Source: Flavobacteriales bacterium
Lineage (GTDB): Bacteria; Bacteroidota; Bacteroidia; Flavobacteriales_D; Cryomorphaceae
Assembly (NCBI GenBank): GCA_020200995.1
Contig: JAIVHQ010000240.1
Coordinates: forward strand, 1-8,367
Direction of reading: 5' to 3'
Length of the DNA stretch: 8,367 nucleotides
Part shown: positions 1 through 7,410 of the stretch, one piece after another
Position numbering within the stretch: the first letter of the stretch is position 1
Layout: the number at the start of each line of letters is the position of its first letter
Program-made: the position numbers and the translations under genes
The notes under the pieces: generated by a model
Seen by the model: the letters and a program-made list of their open reading frames with translations, nothing else
The model's database searches: none
Told to the model about the DNA's origin: nothing

Positions 1-1199
1 GTCATCGCGCCGACCACACTCTGCCGGCCCACATCCTGCCGCCAACTGCCTACGGTAAAGTTCTGCCCCGGCGTATCGCCACGGGCGGCGGTCTGCAGCG
101 ACATGAGCCCGACGGTGCTGTTTGCTTCTTTGCCGAGAAGGCGCGCCCCCGCGATGATGGGCACGGTCTCCAGGTTGCCGTCGTCCTGCTCGCTGAGTCC
201 GATGCGGCGGGTGTAAAACGGGATGATCCTGTTGCCACCAAAGCCCATGTCGAAAAAGTCGTCGCCCTCGAGAAAGAACTCCCGCAGCTCAGGAAAAAAC
301 AGGGGAAACCGGGTGATATTGATCTGCTGCTGATCGGCCTCCACCTGGGCAAAATCAGTGTTGAAAGTTACGTTGAGCCTGTAGGTTGGTGTGATGAGGT
401 AGTTGATGTCGCCGCCGACATTTCCCACCAGGCCCTCGTTCTCGCCGCTGTACTCCCCGCCACCAAGGGCATAGGGTTTCACCTCCACGAATTTCTTGTC
501 TTCGAGCTCGTTGAGACCGACAAGGGCGCCCGCCTGGTTCACCTGCTCGATGCGGTTGTCGCGGCTCCATCCCTGCCACCGGGACTGCTCGCGCTTGCGG
601 CGAATGTTGCGCTCAAAGTTGACGCCCCATACCTGCTTATCGAGACCCATGCGGTACTTGAGGGTGTAAAACGGGATTTTGAATTCGGCAAACCAGCCCT
701 CGCTCGTCACGGTGGTGCGCACATCCCACACCCCGTTCCAAAAAGCGTTGTTAGAGCCGCCGTTGTTAAACACCTGTAGGTCTCCACGGGCGCCGTTGGG
801 ATTGGTGACAAACATGAAGCCGTTGCGTTTGTCGTTGTAAGTATCAAGGATGATGATAAAATTATCGTCGAGCGCGTAGTTAAAATCCCGGCGCAGCTCT
901 TTGGCAATCAACTTGTCGGGACGGCTGTCATAGCACCACACCCCGATGTAAATAAAGTCACTGTCGAACACCACGGCCACTTCAGTGCGCTCAGACGCGG
1001 GCTCGCCGAAGTTGAGTTCGCGCTGGGTAAAGTTGGATATTTTGACGGCATCGTCCCAGACCTTTTCGTCGAGTTTTCCGTCGAGGGTGATGGCCTTTTC
1101 CGTGTATATGGAAGTCACGGTATTCGGCAGGCTCACCTGTGCCACCGCCGCAAATGCGGCAGCACAAACCGAAATAAACAAAGCGACCCCTTTTTTCAC
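1..1199 (-). CDS. DUF5916 protein with N-terminal CBM9-like domain (3' end outside window)
   Basis: 399 residues are visible; the C-terminal part lies beyond base 1. The start is GTG at 1199, because the peptide from there opens with a signal sequence (MKKG, then a hydrophobic run, then AVA-Q, cleavage near residue 20) and no ATG lies nearby. Residues about 30-220 resemble the carbohydrate-binding (CBM9-like) fold, with the opening motif LDGKLDEKVW at 39-48. The following region has the marks of DUF5916: TDFAQVEADQQQINITRF, FFPELREFFLEG and FYTRRIG. Family members are usually about 700-850 residues, and the C-terminal part is thought to form an outer-membrane beta-barrel. The role is unknown; glycan binding or uptake is only an inference from the N-terminal domain. 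It lies 131 bp downstream of the rhodanese gene on the same strand and has its own promoter-like box at 1206-1213. No frameshift was seen. Confidence 0.88.
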   Translation of the reverse strand, partial: MKKGVALFISVCAAAFAAVAQVSLPNTVTSIYTEKAITLDGKLDEKVWDDAVKISNFTQRELNFGEPASERTEVAVVFDSDFIYIGVWCYDSRPDKLIAKELRRDFNYALDDNFIIILDTYNDKRNGFMFVTNPNGARGDLQVFNNGGSNNAFWNGVWDVRTTVTSEGWFAEFKIPFYTLKYRMGLDKQVWGVNFERNIRRKREQSRWQGWSRDNRIEQVNQAGALVGLNELEDKKFVEVKPYALGGGEYSGENEGLVGNVGGDINYLITPTYRLNVTFNTDFAQVEADQQQINITRFPLFFPELREFFLEGDDFFDMGFGGNRIIPFYTRRIGLSEQDDGNLETVPIIAGARLLGKEANSTVGLMSLQTAARGDTPGQNFTVGSWRQDVGRQSVVGAM

Positions 1200-1205
1200 A
1201 GCCGG

Positions 1206-1213
1206 CAAAGGTA
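1206..1213 (-). promoter_or_regulatory. Putative -7 promoter box of the DUF5916 gene
   Basis: Read on the minus strand this is TACCTTTG, a full match to the Bacteroidota -7 consensus TAnnTTTG. Only six bases separate it from the GTG start at 1199. If it works, transcription would begin at or next to the start codon, giving an almost leaderless message. No clear TTG was seen at the -33 position, which lowers confidence. Confidence 0.45.
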
Positions 1214-1229
1214 GGGAAACGGGGAGACG

Positions 1230-1266
1230 TATGCCGATTGAAAGTGCCGGTTTGAATATCGGTATA
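1230..1266. repeat. Inverted repeat upstream of the DUF5916 gene, possible operator
   Basis: Arms TATGCCGAT (1230-1238) and ATCGGTATA (1258-1266) are inverted repeats matching at 8 of 9 positions; the ninth would be a G-U pair in RNA. The spacer is 19 bases. The near arm falls around the -33 position of the predicted promoter at 1206-1213, where a regulator could bind. A loose tandem repeat (GCCGATTGAAAGT / GCCGGTTTGAATAT) runs through the same stretch. A binding function is inference. Confidence 0.3.
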
Positions 1267-1330
1267 TTTTATGGGTTGGGGAGGCAAGATTTTGAGCATG
1301 CCGGGGCGGGCGCAGGACCCGTCTGTGGAC

Positions 1331-1648
1331 TCAATACTTCTCCATCTCAGGATCGATCTCGTCGGCCCAGGCGAGCACACCGCCTTCGAGGTTGTAGAGG
1401 TTGTCAAAACCGTGGGACTGCTCAAGGGCGCGAATCACAGATGCGCTGCGTTTGCCGCTGCGGCAGTGGATCACCACTTTTTTGTCGCGTGCGATTTCCG
1501 CGTGCTTCTCCATCACTTCGCCCATGGGAATGAGGGTGCCGTCGAGGTGGCAAATGTCGTATTCATGAGGCTCGCGTACGTCGATAAGTTGAAAATCGGT
1601 TTTGGAATCGATGAGTTCCTTGAGTTGCTGAACGGTGATTTCTTTCAT
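1331..1648 (-). CDS. Single-domain rhodanese-like sulfurtransferase
   Basis: A 105-residue protein consisting of one rhodanese domain, typical in length for the GlpE/PspE-like single-domain class. The N-terminal part has the conserved LIDVREPHEY (21-30). The active-site loop is C62-R63-S64-G65-K66-R67, with the cysteine that would carry a persulfide, preceded by VVIHC. The C-terminal part has the usual NLEGGVLAW (86-94). There is no signal peptide, so it is likely cytoplasmic. Such proteins move sulfane sulfur between donors and acceptors; the true substrate cannot be told from sequence. ATG at 1646-1648 is the natural start. It is transcribed divergently from crtY across 152 bp. The DUF5916 gene follows it on the same strand, but the 131-bp gap and a separate promoter box argue against a tight operon. 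Confidence 0.93.
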   Translation of the reverse strand: MKEITVQQLKELIDSKTDFQLIDVREPHEYDICHLDGTLIPMGEVMEKHAEIARDKKVVIHCRSGKRSASVIRALEQSHGFDNLYNLEGGVLAWADEIDPEMEKY

Positions 1649-1666
1649 AGATTCGGGTATTTTTTG

Positions 1667-1674
1667 CCAAGATA
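1667..1674 (-). promoter_or_regulatory. Weak -7 box candidate for the rhodanese gene
   Basis: The minus strand reads TATCTTGG here, one mismatch from the Bacteroidota consensus TAnnTTTG. It lies 18 bases before the ATG at 1648, leaving a leader of about 13-15 bases. TTC, not TTG, occurs 20 bases upstream of it. The position is right but the match is imperfect. Confidence 0.3.
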
Positions 1675-1719
1675 CAAAGGTGCGGGCATTCCGCGAACGT
1701 ACACTTTAAACAAACGGCA

Positions 1720-1743
1720 GGTTAAATTGCTTTTAAATTGACC
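1720..1743. promoter_or_regulatory. Repeated TTAAATTG motif between rhodanese and crtY
   Basis: TTAAATTG occurs at 1722-1729 and again at 1733-1740, an exact 8-bp direct repeat with a period of 11 bp, about one helical turn. The block also reads as an imperfect palindrome (GGTTAAATT against AATTGACC). It sits 58-79 bases upstream of the crtY start in an otherwise GC-rich stretch. It could be part of the crtY promoter or a regulator site; no perfect TAnnTTTG box was found for crtY. Function is inference. Confidence 0.25.
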
Positions 1744-1800
1744 TAATCAAAGTTCTGCCCTTCGAAAAAGCTGTCTTACGAGGGGTGGGGCCAATCATAT

Positions 1801-3027
1801 ATGGAAACCGAAAGTCCCAAAGCACCCTCCGCCGTGGAGAAGCACTTTGACTACACGATTGTAGGTGCAGGAGCGTCCGGGCTTTGGCTCGCCATGGCCA
1901 TGCAAGCAGAGGGCCTTACGGCAAAAAAGACCATCCGCATCGCAGAGCGTGATCCCGCCAAGGAGAACGACCGCACGTGGTGCTATTGGGCACCGCAGTC
2001 CATCGGGCCTGAGGGCACGGTAAGCAAATCGTGGAACGCAATTTTTAATCCCAAGCACCACGAACGAAGAGACCCTATCGCTCCGTACACTTACCACCAC
2101 GTGCGCAGTGCCGATTTTTATCAGGCTGCCCGAAACGCCTTGAAAGATTCTCCCAACATCACATGGATCACCGATGAGGTCACCAATTTCCGAGAGGAAA
2201 ACGGAGTTGTAAAAGTCACCGGTAGAAGTGAAACCTGGACGACCGAGCGCATCTTCGTCTCCGCGCTCGAAGCCCCGGATGCAAATCAGACTGCACGCCT
2301 CGACAGTTTTCTCGGAAGGTCGAAAAACCCCGGCGCCGATCGCTTTATGTGGCAGTCCTTTTCAGGAAAACGGATTAAAAGCGAGAAGCCTGTTTTCGAC
2401 CCGACGGCCATCAACATGATGAAATTTGATGTGCCGCAGGAGGGCCATACGCGTTTCATCTATGTCCTCCCCTTTTCGGAAAACGAAGCCCTCGTGGAGC
2501 TTACGCAGTTCGGAAAAGAAAGGCTTGAGGGCCCATCAGCCGATGAAGCCATCGAAACGTACATGCAAAAACAGGGCAGCGCTTACACCGTGCTCGAAGA
2601 TGAGGTTGCTGCCATTCCGATGACGGCGCGCTTCGACATGCTGCGAAGCAGCCTACCCGCCGATCAAAAAATCGTCTACATCGGCACACCTGCGGGCGCC
2701 GTTAAGCCCACGACGGGCTACGCGTTTAAGCGGATGGAAGCCTACGCCCGCGATTTGGCCAAGGCACTCAAGAATGAGAAGCCCTTGCCCACCATGCGCC
2801 GCCCTTGGCGGTTCAGGCTGTACGACCACCTCCTGCTGCGCATCCTCTACGAACAGCCCCACCGCGGCAAAGCCATTTTTGAACGCCTTTTCGAAACCCA
2901 ACCCACCACCCGCATTCTGAAATTTCTCGACGAGAAAACTTCCATCAGTGAAGAAATTGCCATATTTTCACGGCTACCGATTGGGCTGTTTTTGGGCAGC
3001 CTGGTCAAACACCTCGCCCGCCGATGA
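1801..3027 (+). CDS. crtY: Lycopene beta-cyclase, CrtY type
   Basis: A 408-residue flavoprotein of the CrtY/CrtL lycopene cyclase family. It turns both ends of lycopene into beta-ionone rings, giving beta-carotene, probably at the inner membrane surface. Seen in sequence: the FAD-binding motif IVGAGASGL (20-28; G22, G24, G27) with acidic E49 at the end of the second strand; NDRTWCYW (56-63); then QSFSGKRI, FIYVLPFSENEALVELTQF, IPMT, and IGTPAGAVKPTTGYAF. The C-terminal part has the family's FLDEKTS and a late LP motif. All usual motifs are intact and the length is normal. The ATG at 1801 places the flavin motif 20 residues in, as expected. Its stop overlaps the start of blh by 4 bp (ATGA), so the two are very likely cotranscribed and translationally coupled. 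Lycopene must come from crtE/B/I genes outside the window. Confidence 0.96.
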   Translation: METESPKAPSAVEKHFDYTIVGAGASGLWLAMAMQAEGLTAKKTIRIAERDPAKENDRTWCYWAPQSIGPEGTVSKSWNAIFNPKHHERRDPIAPYTYHHVRSADFYQAARNALKDSPNITWITDEVTNFREENGVVKVTGRSETWTTERIFVSALEAPDANQTARLDSFLGRSKNPGADRFMWQSFSGKRIKSEKPVFDPTAINMMKFDVPQEGHTRFIYVLPFSENEALVELTQFGKERLEGPSADEAIETYMQKQGSAYTVLEDEVAAIPMTARFDMLRSSLPADQKIVYIGTPAGAVKPTTGYAFKRMEAYARDLAKALKNEKPLPTMRRPWRFRLYDHLLLRILYEQPHRGKAIFERLFETQPTTRILKFLDEKTSISEEIAIFSRLPIGLFLGSLVKHLARR

Positions 3028-3908
3028 AGTACGTTCGCTCACCCCTGTTTCGCGTGCAGTGGCTTTTGCAGCTTTTTCTGATTGCCTTGTTTCTCTCGAT
3101 TGATGTAGGAGAAAACCTTCAGGCCATCATCGCCGGTGCACTGCTGTGCACGGTGGGAATTCCCCATGGCGCCAACGACTACCTCTACCGCGAAGACACC
3201 ACAGGGCTTGGCCTTGTAGCTTTTACCGTGATGTACCTCGGGGTGATGGGCGTTTACCTCCTGCTGTGGTGGGTCCTTCCCATCGCAGCATTGGCCGTGT
3301 TTTTCGCGATTTCATTTCACCATTTCGGGCAGAGCAATTTTGAAAACGGCGCTGTGTGGCACATGCCTTCCATCCTCTGGGGGTTGTGGATTTTGGTGTT
3401 TCCTGTTGTGATTCATTGGGAGGAAGCCTTCGGTATTTTCGCCGATATGACGGGAACAGCGGCAGCAGCCGATGGAGTGATCGGCATTTCGGGCCATTGG
3501 GCCATTGCAGTGATCACGGGAGGGGCTTACCTCGCGTCCCTCTTTTTTGCCGTAAAGGCCGACCGCTCACGCTACATACTGCAATTTACCCTTGTGAGCC
3601 TGTGGTACATCGCCACTCCCCTTCTCTTCGGATTTATCGTGGTGTTTTGCCTCTGGCACGCCATGCAATCTTTTCAGCATCAACTCGATCACTACAAGAA
3701 GTCGACCAGCGGTAGCACCGGGGCTTTTGTCAAGGCTCTGATTCCTTTTGGCATTGCTTCACTTGCGGGATTCGGGGTGTACGTCTACTTTCGCGGATTT
3801 GAGGTGGGCGAAGCTTTCATCCTGCTATCGCTCATCACCTTGCCCCATGTGGTGGTGATGCACAGGCTTTATGCAGCGGGCTCAGCCGAAAGCGAGACCT
3901 CCCTGTAA
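3024..3908 (+). CDS. blh: Brp/Blh-family beta-carotene 15,15'-dioxygenase
   Basis: A 294-residue multi-pass membrane protein of the Brp/Blh family, which splits beta-carotene with O2 into two retinal molecules. Several hydrophobic segments span the protein (for example residues 12-26, 62-95, 116-131, 160-177, 189-210, 238-256, 264-279). The conserved histidine motifs are all present: GIPHGANDY (H48), SFHHFGQSN (H99, H100), LWHAMQSFQHQLDHY (H212, H219, H223) and LPHVVVMHRLY (H275, H280). In this family histidines bind the iron centre; which of these do so here is inferred. The ATG at 3024 overlaps the crtY stop, and the pairing with a cyclase that makes its substrate supports the assignment. 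Retinal made here would most likely supply a microbial rhodopsin encoded elsewhere. The gene ends two bases before the convergent DUF4249 gene, and no terminator hairpin was seen between them. Confidence 0.96.
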   Translation: MKYVRSPLFRVQWLLQLFLIALFLSIDVGENLQAIIAGALLCTVGIPHGANDYLYREDTTGLGLVAFTVMYLGVMGVYLLLWWVLPIAALAVFFAISFHHFGQSNFENGAVWHMPSILWGLWILVFPVVIHWEEAFGIFADMTGTAAAADGVIGISGHWAIAVITGGAYLASLFFAVKADRSRYILQFTLVSLWYIATPLLFGFIVVFCLWHAMQSFQHQLDHYKKSTSGSTGAFVKALIPFGIASLAGFGVYVYFRGFEVGEAFILLSLITLPHVVVMHRLYAAGSAESETSL

Positions 3909-3910
3909 AA

Positions 3911-4861
3911 TCAAAACTCAATAACCGCCGATGAAGCGGAAAACCCTGCCCAAATGCCCAAACCACCTTCGATGTTGGTGAAAACCTGCACGGGCTCCGA
4001 GAAGGGATCGCCTGATGAGTAATCATAGCGATCGATGGTGCGCCTATAGCGCCAATAACTCTGCGAGGCCGAAGTGAGGCGGATTTCCAAATTGGCTATT
4101 CCTGAATAATAATCCAGCCTCAATTGAAACCGCCGGATATTGCCGTTAAAAAGACGGTCGGAAAAAAAGAAAGTCTCGCCATAAAGCTCGCCGCCATCCG
4201 CAAATCCATCGGCCTCGGAAAGCAGTACCTGATCGGTGGTGGACAAATAGAGCTTTTGTGGCCCAAAATCGAGGTAGATCGTGTCCTGAACAAATTCACC
4301 TGTAGAGGGATCCATGACATAGTCGATGTAATATCCGGCAGATTCAAATACCTCCACCATATAAAAATTTTCGCTGCCCGCCGGGTCACTGAGGGTGAAA
4401 AAGATGTCGAGACCGCTGTTATCGAAAAAGGGGTCGCTGCTCGCAGCAGAGGCGGTGTCCCAACTGTCGATCGGCATGATATCGGGGATGTAGTCGGTTG
4501 CGGAAACCTCCCCAAAAGCGCCGGAGGATGCGCGCACAGTGTAGGTGTTGCCGACTGCGGCCGTCACATTGCTGCGGTACCTTCCGTCGCCGATGTGGGT
4601 AAGCGAATCCACGAAACTTCCATTGCCATCGTACACGGCAACACTGCCGTCGGTGCGGGGTTGAATCTGAGAAATGTCGATAAATCCGAGGCTGTTGGAG
4701 AGCTCGATTTCGAAAACCGAATCGGGTTGAAAAGCGCCGTTTACAACGAGGCGCGGGGTGGAATCCTCGCCTTCGAAGTCGATGAACTTTGTGCAAGCAC
4801 CGGTTGAAAGCAGCAATGCCGATGCAATCAAAATGCGGAAGAACAGGGTCGGAGTATTCAT
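3911..4861 (-). CDS. DUF4249 family lipoprotein
   Basis: A 316-residue predicted lipoprotein. The N-terminus is hydrophobic (residues 6-19) and followed by STGAC with the candidate lipidated cysteine at C23; threonine at -3 makes the lipobox slightly unusual. The mature start CTKFIDFEGE, followed by PRLVVNGAF, then FEIELSNSLGFID and repeated beta-rich stretches, fits DUF4249. Members typically sit beside TonB-dependent receptors in Bacteroidota and probably act at the outer membrane as partner proteins, but no biochemical function is established to my knowledge. Here it begins 6 bp after the receptor gene stops, so the two form an operon. The substrate is unknown. It converges with blh with only two bases between stop codons, so one of the two messages probably runs antisense into the other. 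Confidence 0.88.
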   Translation of the reverse strand: MNTPTLFFRILIASALLLSTGACTKFIDFEGEDSTPRLVVNGAFQPDSVFEIELSNSLGFIDISQIQPRTDGSVAVYDGNGSFVDSLTHIGDGRYRSNVTAAVGNTYTVRASSGAFGEVSATDYIPDIMPIDSWDTASAASSDPFFDNSGLDIFFTLSDPAGSENFYMVEVFESAGYYIDYVMDPSTGEFVQDTIYLDFGPQKLYLSTTDQVLLSEADGFADGGELYGETFFFSDRLFNGNIRRFQLRLDYYSGIANLEIRLTSASQSYWRYRRTIDRYDYSSGDPFSEPVQVFTNIEGGLGIWAGFSASSAVIEF

Positions 4862-4867
4862 GTCACA

Positions 4868-7240
4868 TTAAAATCTGAAATTATACATCACTGAAGGTAT
4901 GAGCGGGAAGAGCGCCACTTGGGTGAGGCGCTGATTGCCCTCCCGGTCGTTTGAAAAATAGAGGAAGAACGGATTCTGACGGCTATAGGCGTTGTAGAGT
5001 CCGAAGCTCCAGGTGCGGCTGCCGTAGCGGGTTTCTTTGTGCAGGTTTACGCCGAGATCAAGGCGGTGGTAGGCGGGCATGCGGTAGTTGTTTCGAGATT
5101 CGATGTGGCCCACTTCAGCTCCGCGAAAAAAGTCGCCGCTGCCCGACAGTCGGCGGTAGCGCTCCAGTGGAAGGGTGACCGCATTGCCCGTACCATACAC
5201 CCACACGATGCCCACATCGACGCGCTCGCTAAAGGTGTGGGTGAGAGCCAGCGAAATGTCGTGGCGGCGGTCGTAGCGGTAGGGAAATACCTCTCCGAAA
5301 TTGATGTTTTCAAACTGTCGGTTCGTCCAGGAAAGGGTGTAACCGATCCAGCCGGAGGTTTTCCCCATTTTCTTTTCCAGGAGCAGTTCGCCGCCGTAGC
5401 TCCACCCCCTGCCCGATTCCACCTGTCCTTGCCAGTCGGTGGCATTGCCGAAAAATCCCGCTCCGTCGCGGTACTCGAGGAGGTTTTCCATGTACTTATA
5501 ATAGGCCTCAAAGCTCACGGAAAAATCTGCGGGAAGATCGCGCACCACACCCGCAGCCACCTGGTGGGCCAGCTGGGGCTTGATGTTCTCGGTAGGCGGT
5601 ACCCAAAGGTCGGTGGGCAACCCGATGCCGGTGTTGGTGAGCAGGTGGAGAAACTGGGCCATGTGCGCGTAGGACGCTTTTACCGCGGTGCGGTTGTTGA
5701 CAAGGTAGCGACCACTCACCCTCGGCTGGAATGAAAAATATTCTTTGGAGTTTACCGAAAATCCGCTAATGTGGACTCCGCCGTTCACCTTAAATTTCTC
5801 ATTAATTCGCCAGTCGTCTTCGATGTAGGTGTAAAACTCGTGGGCAAAAATCCGGTTAGACCCGAAGGAGGTGTCCTGACGTGCCACGCCGTCATTCTCT
5901 TCAAACCTGTTGATGCCCGGATTGAATGTGTGGTAAATGTAAGCGCCACCAAACTTCACGCTGTGGTCGGGATCGGGGAAGTAGTTAAAATCGATTTTCG
6001 CGCTCCAATCGCGAATGCCCGAGAGGTATTCGATACTCTGGCTCGAATTGATGGTTTGACCGTTTTCGACCCTCTCACTTTCAAATTGCGAACCCACATT
6101 GAAATCGTAACTACTGTAGGTAAGCGTGGTGTTGCTGAAAAGCCTCGGTCCGAAAATATAGTTCCACCGCAGGGCTCCGATGGCGTTGCCCCAGCCGAGA
6201 CCCGCTTCGAGTGTTTCGGTATAGGGTTCCTGAGCGCTGCGCGCCGAGTAGCTGTCTTTTACAAAAAACCTGTCACGCCCAAAGTAACCGCTCAAAAACA
6301 GACGGCTGCGGTCTGAAAACTTGTGGTTCACCTTGGCATTGAGGTCGTAGAAATAATACCCGCCATCAATCCCCTCGCCCTGGCTGCGGATGATGGGGCG
6401 CGTCAATACATCGATGTAAGTGCGGCGCCCCGAAACCATAAACGAAGTTTTGTCCTTGATGATGGGGCCTTCGATCGTGAGGCGCGAGGCAATGAGGCCG
6501 ATGCCGCCCTCGCCATGTATCTTTTTGGAATTTCCTTCCTTCATCCGCATGTCGATCACCGAGCTGAGGCGGCCGCCGTATTCTGCGGGAAATCCACCCT
6601 TGATGAGGCGCACGGAGTTGATGGCATCCGTGTTGAAAATGGAGAAAAAACCGAAGAGGTGGTTGGCGTTATACACGGGCACACCGTCGAGAAGAATAAG
6701 ATTTTGATCGGGACCGCCGCCGCGCACGTATATGCCCGAAGCCCCCTCCATCCCGCTTTGCACGCCGGGAAGGAGTTGGATTGTTTTGAGCACATCGCGC
6801 TCACCTAGCAGCACCGGCAGGCTTTTGACTTTGTCGAGCGAAATCTCAATGGTGCTCATCTGAGACCGCTCGAGCTCGTTGTCATTCTGCGTTGCAACCA
6901 CCTCCACACCTTCGAGCATGGCACTTCCCGAAAGCTCAAAACTCAACACCACATTGCCATCGAGCTTCCGTTTCTCATTTTGAGTTTGATAACCGACGTA
7001 TGAAATCCTGAGCGAAACGCTGTCGGCGGGAAGGGTGAGGCTGTAAAAACCGTAATTGTTAGCCACCGCGCCCTTTCCCGATTTGAAGTCGTAAATCGTG
7101 GCTCCGATCAGTGCTTCACCTGTTGCGGCATCGGTGATGTGGCCGGAAATTGTAGCGTTTTGCCCGATTGCAGACGTGAGCAAAGTCAAGATAAAAATTG
7201 CAGAGAGTAAAAATCGGATGCATCGGGAGTCAGGCGACAC
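4868..7240 (-). CDS. TonB-dependent outer-membrane receptor with CarboxypepD_reg-like domain
   Basis: With GTG at 7240 as start the protein has 790 residues. This start gives a clean signal peptide (MSPDSRC, hydrophobic core, TSAIG-Q, cleavage near residue 26). The open frame continues upstream to a TTG at 7285, but that codon lies inside a perfect promoter box (7283-7290), so it is unlikely to be used. Domains: CarboxypepD_reg-like beta-sandwich at about 30-105 (ISGHITDAATGEALIGATI, ISYVGYQ); plug at about 125-230, with IYVRGGGPDQNLILLDG at 170-186 and GGFPAEYGGRLSSVIDM; then the barrel to the last residue, a terminal phenylalanine (MYNFRF) as expected for outer-membrane barrel insertion. 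It should import a ligand across the outer membrane using TonB/ExbBD energy. The partner lipoprotein DUF4249 follows after 6 bp. The substrate cannot be told from sequence. The frame is intact throughout. Confidence 0.93.
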   Translation of the reverse strand: MSPDSRCIRFLLSAIFILTLLTSAIGQNATISGHITDAATGEALIGATIYDFKSGKGAVANNYGFYSLTLPADSVSLRISYVGYQTQNEKRKLDGNVVLSFELSGSAMLEGVEVVATQNDNELERSQMSTIEISLDKVKSLPVLLGERDVLKTIQLLPGVQSGMEGASGIYVRGGGPDQNLILLDGVPVYNANHLFGFFSIFNTDAINSVRLIKGGFPAEYGGRLSSVIDMRMKEGNSKKIHGEGGIGLIASRLTIEGPIIKDKTSFMVSGRRTYIDVLTRPIIRSQGEGIDGGYYFYDLNAKVNHKFSDRSRLFLSGYFGRDRFFVKDSYSARSAQEPYTETLEAGLGWGNAIGALRWNYIFGPRLFSNTTLTYSSYDFNVGSQFESERVENGQTINSSQSIEYLSGIRDWSAKIDFNYFPDPDHSVKFGGAYIYHTFNPGINRFEENDGVARQDTSFGSNRIFAHEFYTYIEDDWRINEKFKVNGGVHISGFSVNSKEYFSFQPRVSGRYLVNNRTAVKASYAHMAQFLHLLTNTGIGLPTDLWVPPTENIKPQLAHQVAAGVVRDLPADFSVSFEAYYKYMENLLEYRDGAGFFGNATDWQGQVESGRGWSYGGELLLEKKMGKTSGWIGYTLSWTNRQFENINFGEVFPYRYDRRHDISLALTHTFSERVDVGIVWVYGTGNAVTLPLERYRRLSGSGDFFRGAEVGHIESRNNYRMPAYHRLDLGVNLHKETRYGSRTWSFGLYNAYSRQNPFFLYFSNDREGNQRLTQVALFPLIPSVMYNFRF

Positions 7241-7282
7241 GTAGAGGTTGTTAGCAGTTAAAAACAGATCGGTTGAGGGTGG

Positions 7283-7290
7283 CAAATGTA
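7283..7290 (-). promoter_or_regulatory. -7 promoter box of the TonB receptor operon
   Basis: The minus strand reads TACATTTG, a full match to the Bacteroidota consensus TAnnTTTG. A T-rich stretch (TTTTTC) lies about 20 bases upstream in place of the usual TTG. Transcription would begin near 7277-7279, giving a leader of roughly 37-39 bases before the GTG at 7240. This box decides the start-codon choice for the receptor. Confidence 0.5.
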
Positions 7291-7315
7291 TGCCGGAATT
7301 CTGCTGAAAAACGCG

Positions 7316-7382
7316 GAGGTGTGGAAATTATTTTTTGAGAATGTATTCAAGTTCAGGTATGAGGTTGGAAATCTATTTTGAG
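7316..7382. repeat. Imperfect direct repeat upstream of the TonB receptor promoter
   Basis: Two copies, 7316-7339 (24 bp) and 7361-7382 (22 bp), share the ordered blocks GAGGT, TGGAAAT and TTTTGAG, with a 2-base insertion in the first. The start-to-start period is 45 bp. Relative to the predicted transcription start near 7278 they lie at about -38 to -61 and -83 to -104, where activator sites are common. Binding of a regulator is inference. Confidence 0.45.
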
Positions 7383-7410
7383 CGCACATGTGCACCTCGG
7401 GAAACCTCAT
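7359..7410. repeat. Inverted repeat with an internal 10-bp palindrome
   Basis: ATGAGGTT (7359-7366) and AACCTCAT (7403-7410) form a perfect 8-bp inverted repeat with a 36-base spacer. Inside lies the perfect palindrome GCACATGTGC (7384-7393). The left arm overlaps the second direct-repeat copy at 7361. It may be part of the receptor control region or a terminator-less hairpin; there is no T-run after it. Confidence 0.35.

Noticed and set aside
985..1533. Plus-strand open frames across 985-1741
   Set aside because: They run antisense through the DUF5916 start and the rhodanese gene, both of which have intact family motifs.
1781..1791. Shine-Dalgarno site (GAGGGGTGGGG) for crtY
   Set aside because: It is GA-rich, but it lies too far from the ATG at 1801 and Bacteroidota genes rarely use such sites.
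4124..4807. 227-codon open frame on the plus strand
   Set aside because: It lies fully antisense to the DUF4249 gene. The protein has no recognisable domain, while the opposite strand has a clear lipoprotein signal and family features.
5039..5734. 231-codon open frame on the plus strand, plus others at 5771-6316 and 6323-6808
   Set aside because: All are antisense to the TonB receptor, whose plug and barrel are continuous there. Long antisense frames are expected from third-position GC bias.
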